Positions 45,949 through 56,071 of a stretch of DNA of 64,000 nucleotides are shown here, piece after piece. Each line of letters opens with the position of its first letter. The stretch's first letter is position 1. Location of the stretch: assembly GCF_003387155.1 (NCBI RefSeq), contig NZ_QUMT01000007.1, positions 1 through 64,000 of the forward strand. The letters are read 5' to 3'. Both the position numbers and the translations under genes were made by a program. Origin of the DNA: Roseateles depolymerans. GTDB taxonomy: Bacteria > Pseudomonadota > Gammaproteobacteria > Burkholderiales > Burkholderiaceae_C. The notes under the pieces were generated by a model. The model searched no databases and was not told where the DNA came from. It saw nothing but the letters and a program-made list of their open reading frames with translations.

Positions 45949-47784
45949 ATGGGTCGGTCGACGCTGAGCATCCAGACACGGTTGGTGGCCGCGCTCAGCC
46001 TGAGTGCGACCATCCTGGTGGGTCTCATCGGCCTGTATTGGGTGAACCGCCACGAACGCGAGCTGGACGCGGAATTGCTGGAACGCCAGCGCCGCATGGC
46101 CCAGTTGGTGGCCCGAGGCTTTGCCGAACCGGTCTGGAATCTGGACAGCGCCGCCCTGTCCGAACTGCTGGATGCGGTCATGGCCGATCCGGAGGTCCAT
46201 GCCATCACCCTCACCGCTCCCGGCCTGGAGACCCTGCGCCGCGAGCGGACCGACCCGCCGGTGCGGCCCGAGACCATGGAGTTCGAGCTCAGCCACCGCT
46301 CCAGCGTGGACAGCGGCCCGGCCGGTGCGCTGGGCCGGGCGACCCTGGTCTACACCCGGGCCTACATCGACCAGCGGGTCGGGGAAACCCGGCGCTTGGT
46401 GGCCAGCCTGCTGGCCACGGTGCTGCTGGCCATCGGCCTGACCAGTTATGTGCTGGTGCGCCGGCTGGTGGAGCGGCCCGTCTCGCGCCTGCGGGGGCTG
46501 GCCCAGCGGGTGGCCAGCGGCGAACTGGGGGCTCAGATCGCGCCCGAGCATGCGGACGAGATCGGCGACCTCACCGACCAACTCAACGCCATGAGCGCCA
46601 AGCTGCAGGCCTTTGCCGAAGGCGTGCGCAGCAGCGAGCAGCGCTACCGCAGCCTGTTCGAGAACGCCGCCGAGGGCATCTTCCAGGCCGACGGCCACGG
46701 CCGCCTGCTGCGCATCAACAAGGCCCTGGCCCACATGCTGGGCCTGCCGCATCCCGAGCAGGCGCAAGGCCTCACCCTGCGCCGCGTGGTGCGCATCGAA
46801 CCCGACGAATACCGGCGACTGGCCCGCGCGCTGGGTCGGCATCGCCTGCTGCAGCAGGTGCCGCTGCTGGTCACCACCCGGGACGGCCGTGACCTGTGGA
46901 TGGAACTGAGCCTGCACCTGGTGCAGGACGGCGGCGCCTCCCGGGTCGAGGGCCTGGTGAGCGACATCACCCAGCGCCGACTGGCCGAGCAGGAGCTGAC
47001 CCAGCACCGGGACCATCTGGAAGAGCTGGTGACCGAACGCACGGTGGAGCTGTCCCAGGCCAAGCAGCGGGCCGAGGCGGCCAACCAGGCCAAGAGCCGC
47101 TTCCTGGCCACGATGAGCCATGAGTTCCGCACGCCGCTCAATGCCATCCTGGGTTTTGCGCAACTGCTGCAGATGGACAAGTCGCTGACCGAAAGCCAGC
47201 AGTCCAAGATTCGGCTGATGCGGGAATCGGGCGAGCATCTGCTGGTGCTGATCACCGACCTGCTGGATGTGGCCAGCATCGAGGCCGGCAAGCTCACCCT
47301 GCAGCTGAATCCGCTGGACCTGCGGGCGCTGCTGGAAATGTGCAGTGAGTCGATGCGTCCCCGGGCCGCTGAAAAGAGCCTGGCCTTTGACGTGTCGCTG
47401 GACCCTGAACTGCCCGCGCGGGTGCGGGCGGACGGGCAGCGGCTGCGCCAGGTGCTGCTGAACCTGCTGTCCAACGCCGTCAAGTTCACCGACCGGGGCC
47501 GGGTGGGCCTGATGGTGGACCTGATGGCGCGCGGCCCCAGCAGCATCGTGCTGCGCTTCAGCGTCACCGACACCGGCATCGGCATGGAGCCGCAGCAGGT
47601 GCAGCGGCTGTTCCAACCCTTTGAACAGGTGGCGGACCAGTCCCGCCGCGCCGGCGGCACCGGGCTGGGCCTGGCCATCAGCCAGCAACTGGTCAAGCTG
47701 ATGGGCGGCATGATCGATGTGGAGACGTTGCCGGGCCACGGCAGCCGCTTCAGTTTTGCGCTGGAGCTGCCGCTGGCCTCTTAA
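45949..47784 (+). CDS. Membrane sensor histidine kinase (HAMP-PAS-HisKA-HATPase)
   Basis: 611 residues. Two hydrophobic helices (about 12-32 and 146-166) flank a periplasmic sensor loop of about 110 residues. HAMP linker follows (RPVSRLRGLAQRVASGELGA), then a PAS domain (RYRSLFENAAEGIFQADGHG), coiled-coil, HisKA with phospho-acceptor His391 (MSHEFRTPLNAILGF), and HATPase with N box (NLLSNAVKF), DTGIGM and GTGLGL. No receiver domain and no adjacent response-regulator gene, so its partner is elsewhere. Immediately downstream of the paralogue array but with its own 57-bp leader; a link to the array is not demonstrated. Confidence 0.92.
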   Translation: MGRSTLSIQTRLVAALSLSATILVGLIGLYWVNRHERELDAELLERQRRMAQLVARGFAEPVWNLDSAALSELLDAVMADPEVHAITLTAPGLETLRRERTDPPVRPETMEFELSHRSSVDSGPAGALGRATLVYTRAYIDQRVGETRRLVASLLATVLLAIGLTSYVLVRRLVERPVSRLRGLAQRVASGELGAQIAPEHADEIGDLTDQLNAMSAKLQAFAEGVRSSEQRYRSLFENAAEGIFQADGHGRLLRINKALAHMLGLPHPEQAQGLTLRRVVRIEPDEYRRLARALGRHRLLQQVPLLVTTRDGRDLWMELSLHLVQDGGASRVEGLVSDITQRRLAEQELTQHRDHLEELVTERTVELSQAKQRAEAANQAKSRFLATMSHEFRTPLNAILGFAQLLQMDKSLTESQQSKIRLMRESGEHLLVLITDLLDVASIEAGKLTLQLNPLDLRALLEMCSESMRPRAAEKSLAFDVSLDPELPARVRADGQRLRQVLLNLLSNAVKFTDRGRVGLMVDLMARGPSSIVLRFSVTDTGIGMEPQQVQRLFQPFEQVADQSRRAGGTGLGLAISQQLVKLMGGMIDVETLPGHGSRFSFALELPLAS

Positions 47785-47797
47785 GCGACGCGCAGAC

Positions 47798-47843
47798 TGC
47801 TGGCAACTGTCGAGGGTGCTGGCAACTGCCGAGGCTGCTGGCA
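47798..47843. repeat. 19-bp tandem repeat, 2.4 copies
   Basis: TGCTGGCAACTGTCGAGGG, TGCTGGCAACTGCCGAGGC and a partial TGCTGGCA directly after the histidine kinase stop codon. Intergenic, no stem-loop. Confidence 0.8.
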
Positions 47844-47987
47844 CGTGGGGCCACGGGCGAGTGTTCGGGCTTCTGGCCAGTGCCGGCGCCGCTGGCGTGA
47901 GCCGGCGTTTCCCGGGATTGTGCGGCGCACGCACCCGCGCACCCGGCTGCGCACGGACGCCTGCCCTGCCCCGGCATACTCGCCGCC

Positions 47988-48959
47988 ATGACAGGCATCT
48001 TGTTTTCCAAGCTGCTGGCGATCTTCATCGCCGCAGCGATGGGTTGGTTCGTCGGCCACATGCGCTGGCTCGGCAAGGCCGGCGGTGAGACCGACCCCGC
48101 CCGTGTGCTGTCCAATCTGGCCTTCTATCTCTTTGTCCCCGCGCTGATGTTCCGCACCACCGCGCGGGTGGACTTCCAGACCCTGCCCTGGCTGACCATT
48201 GCCGCCTTCTTTGCACCGGTGGTGCTGGCGCTGCTGGGCGTCTACCTGTGGCAGCGCTCGCGCCGGCCGGACAACCCTGCCGTGCCGGCCGTGCGCAGCA
48301 TCACGGCCTGCTTCGGCAATACCTTGCAGGTGGGCGTGCCGCTGGTGGCCGGCGTCTTTGGCGAAGACGGCCTGGCGGTACACATCACCATCGTCAGCCT
48401 GCATGCCCTGACGCTGCTGAGCCTGGCCACGGTACTGGTGGAGTCGGACCTGGCACGTCATCATGCGTCCGGCGCCAGCCTGCTCTCGACGCTGGGGGTC
48501 ACCATGCGCAACACCATCATCCATCCAGTCGTGCTGCCGGTGCTGGCAGGGTTCGCCTGGAACCTGACCGGTCTGGCCCTGCCCCGGGTGCTGGACGAAG
48601 TGCTGCAGATGCTGGGCAGCGCGGTGGTGCCGCTGTGCCTGGTGCTGATCGGCATGTCGCTGTCGTATTACGGATGGCCACGGGCCTGGCGCGACATGAT
48701 GGGCCTGCTGGCCGTGAAGCTGCTGCTGCTGCCTGCGCTGGTGCTGGTGGTGGCCCATTGGGTCTTTGGCCTGTCGGGACTGGGCCTTGCCGTCATCGTC
48801 ATGATGGCCGCCCTGCCGCCCGGCTCCAATGCCATGATGTTCTCGCAGCGCTATCGCACCCTGGAGCAGGAAGCCTCTGGCGCGGTGGTGGTGGCCACGC
48901 TGCTGTTTGCCGTCACGGCGCCGCTGTGGCTGGCGATACCGGTGTGGCTGGGACGTTGA
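47988..48959 (+). CDS. AEC-family permease
   Basis: 323 residues with about ten hydrophobic helices and the AEC pattern: ILSKLL-like start, RVLSNLAFYLFVPALMF, CFGNTLQVGVPLVAG in the middle, and a duplicated half beginning RNTIIHPVVLPVLAGF. Auxin-efflux-carrier-family proteins of bacteria export or take up small organic acids such as malate. Inner membrane. A 14-bp tandem repeat lies between it and the GNAT gene. Confidence 0.88.
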   Translation: MTGILFSKLLAIFIAAAMGWFVGHMRWLGKAGGETDPARVLSNLAFYLFVPALMFRTTARVDFQTLPWLTIAAFFAPVVLALLGVYLWQRSRRPDNPAVPAVRSITACFGNTLQVGVPLVAGVFGEDGLAVHITIVSLHALTLLSLATVLVESDLARHHASGASLLSTLGVTMRNTIIHPVVLPVLAGFAWNLTGLALPRVLDEVLQMLGSAVVPLCLVLIGMSLSYYGWPRAWRDMMGLLAVKLLLLPALVLVVAHWVFGLSGLGLAVIVMMAALPPGSNAMMFSQRYRTLEQEASGAVVVATLLFAVTAPLWLAIPVWLGR

Positions 48960-48960
48960 G

Positions 48961-49002
48961 CATGAACCGAACCGCATGAACAGAACCGCATGAACCGAAG
49001 GA
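48961..49002 (+). repeat. 14-bp tandem repeat spanning the GNAT start codon, 3 copies
   Basis: CATGAACCGAACCG, CATGAACAGAACCG, CATGAACCGAAGGA, each with an ATG. Because 14 is not a multiple of three, the ATGs at 48962, 48976 and 48990 are in three different frames; only 48990 opens the GNAT gene. Confidence 0.9.
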
Positions 49003-49943
49003 CCCACGTGCCCAGCCTGGATCTGCGCCCCGGTGACCAGGTGCCGGCCGACGTGCTGCATGCCCTCTTCCGGGAGGCCTTTGCGGACTACCTCATCGGG
49101 CCGTTCGAAGTCCCGCTCAGCCAGTGGCCGGCCTTTCTGGCGCGCCAGGGCGCGGACCTGGGCTTGTCGCGGGTGGCGTTTGACAGCCAGGGTCAGGCAC
49201 TCGCCTTTGCCCTGGTGGCACAGCGGCCGCTGCACCGGCGCTGGCGACTGGCCACGATGGGCGCTCGTCCGCAGGCCCGGGGCACCGGCGCTGCGGCGGC
49301 ATTGCTCGATGACGTCCTGGCCCGTGCGGCGGCGAATGGTCAGCAAGCCGTGGAGCTGGAAGTGTTCGCGCAGAACGAGCGCGCCCGGCGGCTGTACGAA
49401 AGCCGGGGGTTCGAGGCGGTGTACCCCTTGCATGGATGGCAGGCGGATCTGGCTGACCTGGCGGTGGGGGGCGGCACTGGCGACAAGCAAGCCGCCGCGC
49501 CGCAGGCGGTCGATCTTGCAACAGCGCTGGAGTGGCTCGATGCGGCCGAACATCGTTGGCCTGACCTGCCGCTGCAGGTCACGCGGGCCTCGCTGGGTCA
49601 CCTGACCGGCGGCCATGCGTGGCAGATGCGCCCCCTTCAAGCTGTGGAGGCGGCCGTCGCCTCCGGCACGACCGGCACCGGTACCAGCGGGGCCACCGCC
49701 CAGCTCATCTTCACCCTCCCCGACGAAACGGTGATGGTGAACAGCTTCATCGCCCCCGATCCGGGGGACGCGCAGGCGCTGCTGCAGGCGCTTGCCCGGG
49801 TCTATCCACAGCGCCGTCTGCGGGTGCCGCAGTTGCAGCGGGACGACCTGGGCGGCCAGTCACTGCGGGCCCTGGGCGCCTCGCAGATGCCACTGCATCA
49901 GCTCTGGATGCAGCGCACCCTGACCCCGGACACTCCCCGCTGA
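48990..49943 (+). CDS. GNAT-family N-acetyltransferase
   Basis: 317 residues. The first half is a recognisable GNAT domain (GARPQARGTGAAAALLDDVL acetyl-CoA pyrophosphate loop at about 95; NERARRLYESRGFEAV). The second half (about 170-317) looks like a diverged second GNAT-like lobe. Substrate unknown. The start is set within a tandem repeat that offers competing ATGs; the downstream GTG at codon 7 is an alternative. Confidence 0.85.
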   Translation: MNRRTHVPSLDLRPGDQVPADVLHALFREAFADYLIGPFEVPLSQWPAFLARQGADLGLSRVAFDSQGQALAFALVAQRPLHRRWRLATMGARPQARGTGAAAALLDDVLARAAANGQQAVELEVFAQNERARRLYESRGFEAVYPLHGWQADLADLAVGGGTGDKQAAAPQAVDLATALEWLDAAEHRWPDLPLQVTRASLGHLTGGHAWQMRPLQAVEAAVASGTTGTGTSGATAQLIFTLPDETVMVNSFIAPDPGDAQALLQALARVYPQRRLRVPQLQRDDLGGQSLRALGASQMPLHQLWMQRTLTPDTPR

Positions 49944-50059
49944 CCCCACGGCCAGGGGCTGTCCGGTCAAACCTCTTGCTTCCCGCACTTGTGAGCCGGC
50001 GCCCACCTGTGTAGGGTGCGGCCTTCCACAACATGTCCGCGTCCCGCGGGATCCCTGTC

Positions 50060-52966
50060 ATGCGCATCAAGACTTTGACCCTGGCCGTCTGGGCCGCCCT
50101 GAACGTGGGCGGCCTGGGTGCCGCCTCCGCCTGGGCCGCCGCCCCCGCCCAACCCGGCAGCGCGATCACCGCCGACGGCGGCACGCTGCAGGTCAAACTG
50201 GAGAAGGTCAAGCTGGCCAATGGCTTTGAAGTGATCCTGGTGGAGGACCACCGCCTGCCCCTGGTGGCCTTCAACCTGTGGGTGCATGCCGGCCCCCGCA
50301 ACGAGGCCAAGGGCCAGACCGGCTTTGCCCATCTGTTCGAACACCTGATGTTCGCCGGCACGCGCCACATCCCGCGCGGCCAGGCGGACCAGATCATCGA
50401 CGCGGCCGGCGGCACCGACTCCAACGGCAGCACCGACTTCGACCGCACCAACTACTTCTTCACCCTGCCGTCCAACCAGTTGGAGCTGGGCCTGTGGCTG
50501 AAGTCGGACATGCTGGGCTACATGATCGACGAGGTCGACTCGGTCGCCCTGGCCAACCAGCAGGACGTGGTGCGCAACGAGCGTCGCCAGTCGGTGGAAA
50601 ACCGCCCCTACGGCATCGTGGAAGAAGCGCTGTTCCATGCGCTGTATCCGGAAGACCATCCCTACTACGCCTCGGTCATCGGCTCGCATGCCGACATCCA
50701 GTCCATCAAGCTGGAAGACGTGAAGGCGTTTGCCCGCCGCTACTACCGTCCCAACAATGCCACCCTGGTGCTGGCTGGTGACTTCAACCCGGCCGAAGCC
50801 CGCAAGCTGGTGGAAAAGTATTTCGGTCCGCTCAAGGCCGGTGAGGCCGTGCCGCCGGTGCAGGTGCCGCAACCCAAGATCACCGAGGAAAAGCGCATCG
50901 CCGTCACCGACCGGATCGAGCTGCCCCGCCTGAACATCGCCTGGCAGACCCCGGCGGTGTTCCAGCCCGGAGACGCCGAGCTGGATGTGGCCTCGCACGT
51001 GCTGGGCGGCGGCAAGTCCAGCCGTCTGTACAAGACGCTGGTGTATGACAAGCAGCTTGCCCAGTCGGTGTCGGTGCAGCAGTATTCGCTGTCGCTGGGC
51101 TCGGTCTTTGGCATCGAGGTGGTGGCCCGTCCCGGCAAGTCGCTGGAGGAGATCGAGAAACTGGTGGACGACGCCGTCGCCGAACTCTCCCAGAACCCGC
51201 CCACTCCGGAAGAAATGGGCCGCGCCCGCGCCGCCATCGAGACTGGCTTGCTGTCCCGCCTGGAAAAACTCCAGGGGCTGGCGGACCAGATCAACTACTA
51301 CAACCAGCAGGCCGGCGACCCGAACTACATCGCCAAGGACCTGGGCCGCTACCAGAGCATGACCGCCGCCCAGGTGCGGGATGCCGTGGCCCAGCAGCTG
51401 AAGAAGCAGTCGCGAGTGGTGCTCTACGCCACGCCGGGCGAGCAGAAGCTGGCCCCGGAAGTGCCGACGCCGCCGATGCCCACCAAGGCCGCCAAGGGCG
51501 AACGTGAATCGCTCAATGCGGACGCCGCCTGGCGCAAGACCCAGCCCAAGGGCACCAAGGCCAAGCCGCTGACGCTGCCGGAAGGCCATCGCTTCACCCT
51601 CGCCAACGGCCTGACCGTGATCCAGGTGGCCAATCCCGGCCTGCCGCTGGTCAGCGCCTCGCTGGTGGTGCGCGCCGGCCAGTCGGCCAACCCGGCGGAC
51701 AAGCCGGGCCTGGCCAGCTTCACCGCCGCCATGCTGGAGCAGGGGACGCAGTCGCGCGGCGCGCAGCAGATCGCCGACGAGGCCGGCAGTCTGGGCGCCA
51801 CGCTGACCAGCAGCTCCAGCCGCGATGAGGCCCGCGTGGAGGTGAGCAGCCTCAAGCGGAACTTTGCGCAGAGCCTGGCCCTGCTGGCCGACGTCACCCA
51901 GAACCCGGCCTTTGCCGAGGACGAGGTGACGCGACTCAAGGGCGTGCGGCTGGCCGCACTCGCGCAGCAGCGCGAGCAGGCCCCGGCCGTGGCTTCGCTG
52001 GTGGGCAACCGGGTGGTGTATGGCGAGGGTCATCCGCTGGCTGCCAACGGGCTGGGCACGGAAACCTCCATCCAGGCCACCGACGCCACCCAGCTGCGCC
52101 AGTTCTGGCAGACCCATTACCGTCCGGACCAGGCCGCGCTGGTGGTGGCCGGCGACCTGACCGAAGCCGAGCTCAAGCCGCTGGCCGAGAAGCTCTTCGG
52201 CGGCTGGGTCAAGCCCACCTCCGCCGCGCCGGTGCCCAGCACCGCGGCGCCCAAGCCGGTGGCCGCCCGCGTGGTGCTGGTGGACAAGCCCAATTCCCCG
52301 CAGACCGCCCTGGCGGTCGTCGCACCGGGACCGAAGGCCGGCGTGCCGCAGGCCGCCGACATCAAGGTGATGAATGCGGCCATGGGCGGCCTGTTCACCT
52401 CCCGCATCAACACGCAACTGCGTGAGGTCAAGGGCTACACCTACGGCGTCTATTCGGGCTTCTCGATGAACCGCGACAGCGGCAGCTTCGGCATCCGCGG
52501 CAGCGTCCGCACCGATGTGACCGGACCGGCCCTGAGCGACATGTTCAAGGAGATCGAAGGCATGCGCGCCAAGCCGATGGGCGCCGCCGAACTGAACCGG
52601 GTGCGCAATGCCCAGCTGCTGGCGCTGCCGGGGCTGTTCGACACCAACCGCGTCATGGCGTCGAGCTATGCCAGCGAGTGGGCAGTCGGCCAGCCGCTGG
52701 ACAGCATCACCAGCCTGCCGCGCAAGTACAACGCGGTGACAGCGACCAGCGCCCTGCAGGCCGCCCGCAGCTATGTGGACCCGGCCGGCCTCATCGTGGT
52801 GGCGGTGGGCGACCAGGCCAAGGTGTTGCCGCAGCTGCAGAGCTGGGGACGCAAGCCGCTGGAGATCCGGGACGTGAACGGGGCGCTGCTGCCGGTGGCG
52901 GCTCCTGCGGCCCCGGCTACTCCTGCGGCTCCGGCGGCTCCTGCCTCCGCGCCGGCCAAGCCCTGA
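50060..52966 (+). CDS. M16-family zinc peptidase, two tandem domains
   Basis: 968 residues from ATG 50060; an ATG at 50033 would add nine residues before the signal peptide. Signal peptide about 1-27 (LTLAVWAALNVGGLGAASAWA), so periplasmic. Inverted zinc motif HxxEH at residues 91-95 (HLFEH) with downstream ENRPYGIVEEALFHALYP carrying the distal glutamate. A second, inactive M16 half starts around residue 510 (FTLANGLTVIQVANPGLPLV) and lacks HxxEH, as in other two-domain (pitrilysin-like) proteins. C-terminal Ala/Pro tail. Degrades peptides; probably periplasmic quality control. Confidence 0.93.
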   Translation: MRIKTLTLAVWAALNVGGLGAASAWAAAPAQPGSAITADGGTLQVKLEKVKLANGFEVILVEDHRLPLVAFNLWVHAGPRNEAKGQTGFAHLFEHLMFAGTRHIPRGQADQIIDAAGGTDSNGSTDFDRTNYFFTLPSNQLELGLWLKSDMLGYMIDEVDSVALANQQDVVRNERRQSVENRPYGIVEEALFHALYPEDHPYYASVIGSHADIQSIKLEDVKAFARRYYRPNNATLVLAGDFNPAEARKLVEKYFGPLKAGEAVPPVQVPQPKITEEKRIAVTDRIELPRLNIAWQTPAVFQPGDAELDVASHVLGGGKSSRLYKTLVYDKQLAQSVSVQQYSLSLGSVFGIEVVARPGKSLEEIEKLVDDAVAELSQNPPTPEEMGRARAAIETGLLSRLEKLQGLADQINYYNQQAGDPNYIAKDLGRYQSMTAAQVRDAVAQQLKKQSRVVLYATPGEQKLAPEVPTPPMPTKAAKGERESLNADAAWRKTQPKGTKAKPLTLPEGHRFTLANGLTVIQVANPGLPLVSASLVVRAGQSANPADKPGLASFTAAMLEQGTQSRGAQQIADEAGSLGATLTSSSSRDEARVEVSSLKRNFAQSLALLADVTQNPAFAEDEVTRLKGVRLAALAQQREQAPAVASLVGNRVVYGEGHPLAANGLGTETSIQATDATQLRQFWQTHYRPDQAALVVAGDLTEAELKPLAEKLFGGWVKPTSAAPVPSTAAPKPVAARVVLVDKPNSPQTALAVVAPGPKAGVPQAADIKVMNAAMGGLFTSRINTQLREVKGYTYGVYSGFSMNRDSGSFGIRGSVRTDVTGPALSDMFKEIEGMRAKPMGAAELNRVRNAQLLALPGLFDTNRVMASSYASEWAVGQPLDSITSLPRKYNAVTATSALQAARSYVDPAGLIVVAVGDQAKVLPQLQSWGRKPLEIRDVNGALLPVAAPAAPATPAAPAAPASAPAKP

Positions 52967-53044
52967 CGGGGTGATCCGGGGACGGCGGCCATGAGGTCGC
53001 CATTCCCGGGACGCCTGCCACGGCCGCCCCGGTCCTCCCCTCGG

Positions 53045-53111
53045 CCCCTGGCCCTCATCCTGACGAAGCCTGCTCTGCCGGCTTTCGATGGATGCGGGCC
53101 AGGGGCTTTTT
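53045..53111 (+). terminator. Possible long-loop terminator after the M16 gene
   Basis: Ten-base arms CCCCTGGCCC (53045-53054) and GGGCCAGGGG (53096-53105) are perfect complements with a 41-base loop, followed by CTTTTTG. The loop is long for an intrinsic terminator, but the T-run position fits. Confidence 0.5.
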
Positions 53112-53154
53112 GCTGCGCGGTCGCGGGCGGCGCGTGATGGTTCAGAATCCCGTC

Positions 53155-54429
53155 ATGACCGATCTCGTTGCCTACATGAACGGCGTGGGCGAGGCCGCGC
53201 GTCGCGCCGCGACGCAGATGGCTGCCGCGCCGACCGCCGCCAAGAACCAGGCCCTGCTGGCCCTGGCCCGCCGTCTGCGCGACAGCGGCCCGGCCCTGGC
53301 CGCCGCCAATGAACGCGACCTGGCCGCCGCCCGCGAAGCCGGCCTGGACGCGCCCCTCGTGGACCGCCTGAAGCTCGATGCCAAGACCCTGGAGACGGTG
53401 GCCCTGGGCTGCGAGCAGATCGCCGCCATGCCGGACCCGATCGGCGAGATCACCGGCGTCAAGCGTCGCCCCACCGGCATCAGCGTCGGTCAGATGCGGG
53501 TGCCGCTGGGCGTGTTCGGCATGATCTACGAGAGCCGGCCCAACGTGACCATCGAAGCGGCGTCGCTGGCCATCAAGAGCGGCAATGCCTGCATCCTGCG
53601 CGGCGGCTCCGAGGCGCTGCACAGCAATCTTGCGCTGGCCGCGCTGGTGGGGCAGAGCCTGGAGGAGGCCGGCCTGCCGGCCGAGGCGGTGCAGCTGATC
53701 AACACCACCGACCGGGCGGCCGTGGGGCTGCTGATCGCCATGCCGGCCTTCGTGGACGTCATCATCCCGCGCGGTGGCAAGGGGCTGATCGAGCGCATCA
53801 GCCGTGACGCCCGCGTGCCGGTCATCAAGCATCTGGACGGCAACTGCCACTGCTACGTGGATGCCCAGGTGGACCTGGCGCAGGCGCTGGTGGTGGTGGA
53901 AAACGCCAAGACGCAAAAGTACAGCCCCTGCAACGCCACCGAATCGCTGCTGGTGCATGCGGACCAGGCGGCCGAATTCCTGCCGCGCATCGGCCGCCTC
54001 TTCGCGGCCAAGGGCGTGGAGATGCGGGCCTGCCCCCGCGCCTTCGCAGCGCTGCTGGAAGTGCCGGACGCCAAGCTCGCGCTGGCCACCGAGGCCGACT
54101 GGAGCACCGAATACCTGGCGCCCATCATCAGCATCAAGGTGGTGGACAGCCTGGACGAGGCCATCGCCCACATCAACCGCTATGGCTCCCACCACACCGA
54201 CGCCATCCTCACCACACTGCATGGGAACGCGATGCGCTTCCTGCGGGAAGTGGATTCGGCCAGCGTCATGGTCAATGCCAGCACCCGGTTCGCTGACGGA
54301 TTCGAATACGGCCTGGGCGCGGAAATCGGCATCTCGACCGACAAATTCCATGCCCGCGGCCCGGTCGGCCTGGAGGGCCTCACCTCGATGAAATGGGTGG
54401 TGCTGGGCCAGGGAGAAATCCGTCAGTAA
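53155..54429 (+). CDS. proA: Gamma-glutamyl phosphate reductase
   Basis: 424 residues from ATG 53155; in-frame ATG 53137 is possible. Aldehyde-dehydrogenase fold with catalytic Cys259 ([12 protein letters not shown]), [16 protein letters not shown], and C-terminal [12 protein letters not shown] plus [16 protein letters not shown]. Second step of proline biosynthesis: NADPH reduction of glutamyl-5-phosphate to the semialdehyde. proB is not adjacent. Confidence 0.96.
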   Translation: MTDLVAYMNGVGEAARRAATQMAAAPTAAKNQALLALARRLRDSGPALAAANERDLAAAREAGLDAPLVDRLKLDAKTLETVALGCEQIAAMPDPIGEITGVKRRPTGISVGQMRVPLGVFGMIYESRPNVTIEAASLAIKSGNACILRGGSEALHSNLALAALVGQSLEEAGLPAEAVQLINTTDRAAVGLLIAMPAFVDVIIPRGGKGLIERISRDARVPVIKHLDGNCHCYVDAQVDLAQALVVVENAKTQKYSPCNATESLLVHADQAAEFLPRIGRLFAAKGVEMRACPRAFAALLEVPDAKLALATEADWSTEYLAPIISIKVVDSLDEAIAHINRYGSHHTDAILTTLHGNAMRFLREVDSASVMVNASTRFADGFEYGLGAEIGISTDKFHARGPVGLEGLTSMKWVVLGQGEIRQ

Positions 54430-54517
54430 CAAGGCGGATGGGGGGCTGCCGGTACACTGACGGCCCTCTTGCCCTGGGCGCAGGGAGCGCCGCCCGCTCC
54501 CCGTGCCCCTTGCTGCC

Positions 54518-55288
54518 ATGTCCGACCATTCGCCTGCTTCCTCGCTCCCGTCCCCGCTGCCGCCGGCCGTCAATGCCTCGAGCCGCAAGGCCCTGGTGCT
54601 GTTCTCGGGCGGCCAGGACTCCACCGCCTGCCTGGCCTGGGCGCTGGATCGGTTCGCTGAAGTGGAAACGCTGGGCTTTGACTACGGGCAGCGCCACCGC
54701 ATTGAACTGGACTGCCGGCAGGTCGTGCGCCAGCGGATCCGCGAGCAGTTTCCGGCTTGGGCCGGAAAGCTGGGCGAAGACCATCTGCTGGACCTGAGCC
54801 TGCTGGGCCAGATTTCCGACACCGCCCTCACGCAGGAGCGGGCCATCGAGCTGCAGGCCAACGGCCTGCCCAACACCTTTGTGCCAGGACGCAACCTGCT
54901 GTTCCTGACCTTCGCCGCCACCCTGGCCTACCGCCGCGGCGCCTCGGTGCTGGTGGGCGGCATGTGCGAGACCGATTTCTCCGGTTATCCGGACTGCCGG
55001 GACAACACGCTCAAAGCGCTGCAAGTGGCCTTGAGCCTGGGCCTGGACACGCCGATGACGCTGGAGACGCCCCTGATGTTCCTGACCAAGGCCCAGACCT
55101 GGGCCTTGACCGAGGGGCTGGGCGGTGCGCCGCTGAACGAGCTGATCATCGAGCACACCCACACCTGCTACCTGGGCCAGCGCGAGACCCGCCATGCGTG
55201 GGGCTGGGGCTGCGGCCAGTGCCCCGCCTGCGAATTGCGGGCGCGGGGCTACCAGGAATTTGTGCAGGCCCGGGCCGGCGGTCGTTGA
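54518..55288 (+). CDS. queC: 7-cyano-7-deazaguanine synthase
   Basis: 256 residues from ATG 54518. PP-loop LFSGGQDST at residues 29-37, [32 protein letters not shown], and a zinc-binding Cys cluster near the C-terminus (CYLG ... CGQCPAC). Makes preQ0 from carboxy-deazaguanine and ammonia with ATP, for queuosine in tRNA. The N-terminus has a 20-residue Ser/Pro-rich extension. TACACT (about 54452) is a possible -10. No preQ1 riboswitch was recognised in the leader. Confidence 0.95.
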   Translation: MSDHSPASSLPSPLPPAVNASSRKALVLFSGGQDSTACLAWALDRFAEVETLGFDYGQRHRIELDCRQVVRQRIREQFPAWAGKLGEDHLLDLSLLGQISDTALTQERAIELQANGLPNTFVPGRNLLFLTFAATLAYRRGASVLVGGMCETDFSGYPDCRDNTLKALQVALSLGLDTPMTLETPLMFLTKAQTWALTEGLGGAPLNELIIEHTHTCYLGQRETRHAWGWGCGQCPACELRARGYQEFVQARAGGR

Positions 55289-55297
55289 GGAGTCAGC

Positions 55298-55846
55298 GTG
55301 ACGGTGTTCTGGGAGCGAGCCCTGTGGGTGATCGGTGCGGTGCTGCTGTTCTGGGGCATCGGCGCCTACAACCGCGTGATGCTGCTGCGCAATGAGATCG
55401 GCAAGGCCTTCGCCCAGCTGGATGAGGCGCTGACCCGGCGCGCGACGCTGGGCGACGCCCTGCTGGGTCATCTGCGTGAGCGCCTGCCCAGCGAGCAGGC
55501 CAGCATCGACGCCCTGGCGGCCGCCCAGGCCGAAGCCCAGGCGGCCGCGCAAGCAGTGCGGGCCCGGCCGCATGCGGCGGACCCGATTGCCCAACTGGCC
55601 ATCACCTCGGCCGTGCATGGGGCGGCGCTGACCCGGCTGATCTCGCTGGTGGAGCATCACTCGGAGCTGGTGTCGGACGCCGAGCTCTATGGCGTGGTGG
55701 ATGAACTCAAGCTGGTGGACCGGCAACGCGCCTTCGCGCGGCAGGTCTTCAACCAGGCGGTGCAGAACTACAACGAGGCGGTGCGGCAGTTCCCGACGCG
55801 GGTGCTGGTGAGCTTTTTCGGGTTCTCGGAGTCGCGCAGCCTGTGA
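55298..55846 (+). CDS. LemA-family protein
   Basis: 182 residues, GTG start at 55298 with GGAG nine bases earlier. One N-terminal membrane helix (about 7-22), then helical bundle with the LemA pattern AYNRVMLLRNEIGKAFAQLD and the terminal YNEAVRQFPTRVLVSFFGF. Outer-face membrane protein of unproven function. Only nine bases after the queC stop, so co-transcribed. Confidence 0.9.
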   Translation: MTVFWERALWVIGAVLLFWGIGAYNRVMLLRNEIGKAFAQLDEALTRRATLGDALLGHLRERLPSEQASIDALAAAQAEAQAAAQAVRARPHAADPIAQLAITSAVHGAALTRLISLVEHHSELVSDAELYGVVDELKLVDRQRAFARQVFNQAVQNYNEAVRQFPTRVLVSFFGFSESRSL

Positions 55847-55940
55847 GGCTTCGTGGGACCTCGGTCGCGCCGGCGATCGTGTCTCGCTGAACTGGCCGCT
55901 GAGCGCCGGTTTCCCTACACTCAGCCCCGCGGCGCCATGG

Positions 55941-56000
55941 ATGGCGCTCTACATGGTGGTCTACGCGGTGCTCTATACGGCGCTCTATATGGGGCGCCAT
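55941..56000 (+). repeat. 12-bp tandem array, 5 units, upstream of the cytochrome gene
   Basis: ATGGCGCTCTAC, ATGGTGGTCTAC, GCGGTGCTCTAT, ACGGCGCTCTAT, ATGGGGCGCCAT in register, 72 bases before the cytochrome start. One frame opens a 68-codon frame (MALYMVVYAVLYTALY) that overlaps the cytochrome gene; not credited as a gene. Confidence 0.8.
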
Positions 56001-56071
56001 ACACAGCGCCCAATACGTCGCCACTACGTCGCCACACACATCGCCCAACACGGCCATGCGGGAGGACAGGT

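Noticed and set aside
45595-47934. Minus-strand 779-residue frame opposite the sensor kinase
   Set aside because: Shadow; the plus strand has complete HAMP, PAS, HisKA and HATPase motifs.
54430-54517. preQ1 riboswitch upstream of queC
   Set aside because: The 88-bp leader is GC-rich and shows neither the expected loop sequence nor an A-rich tail.
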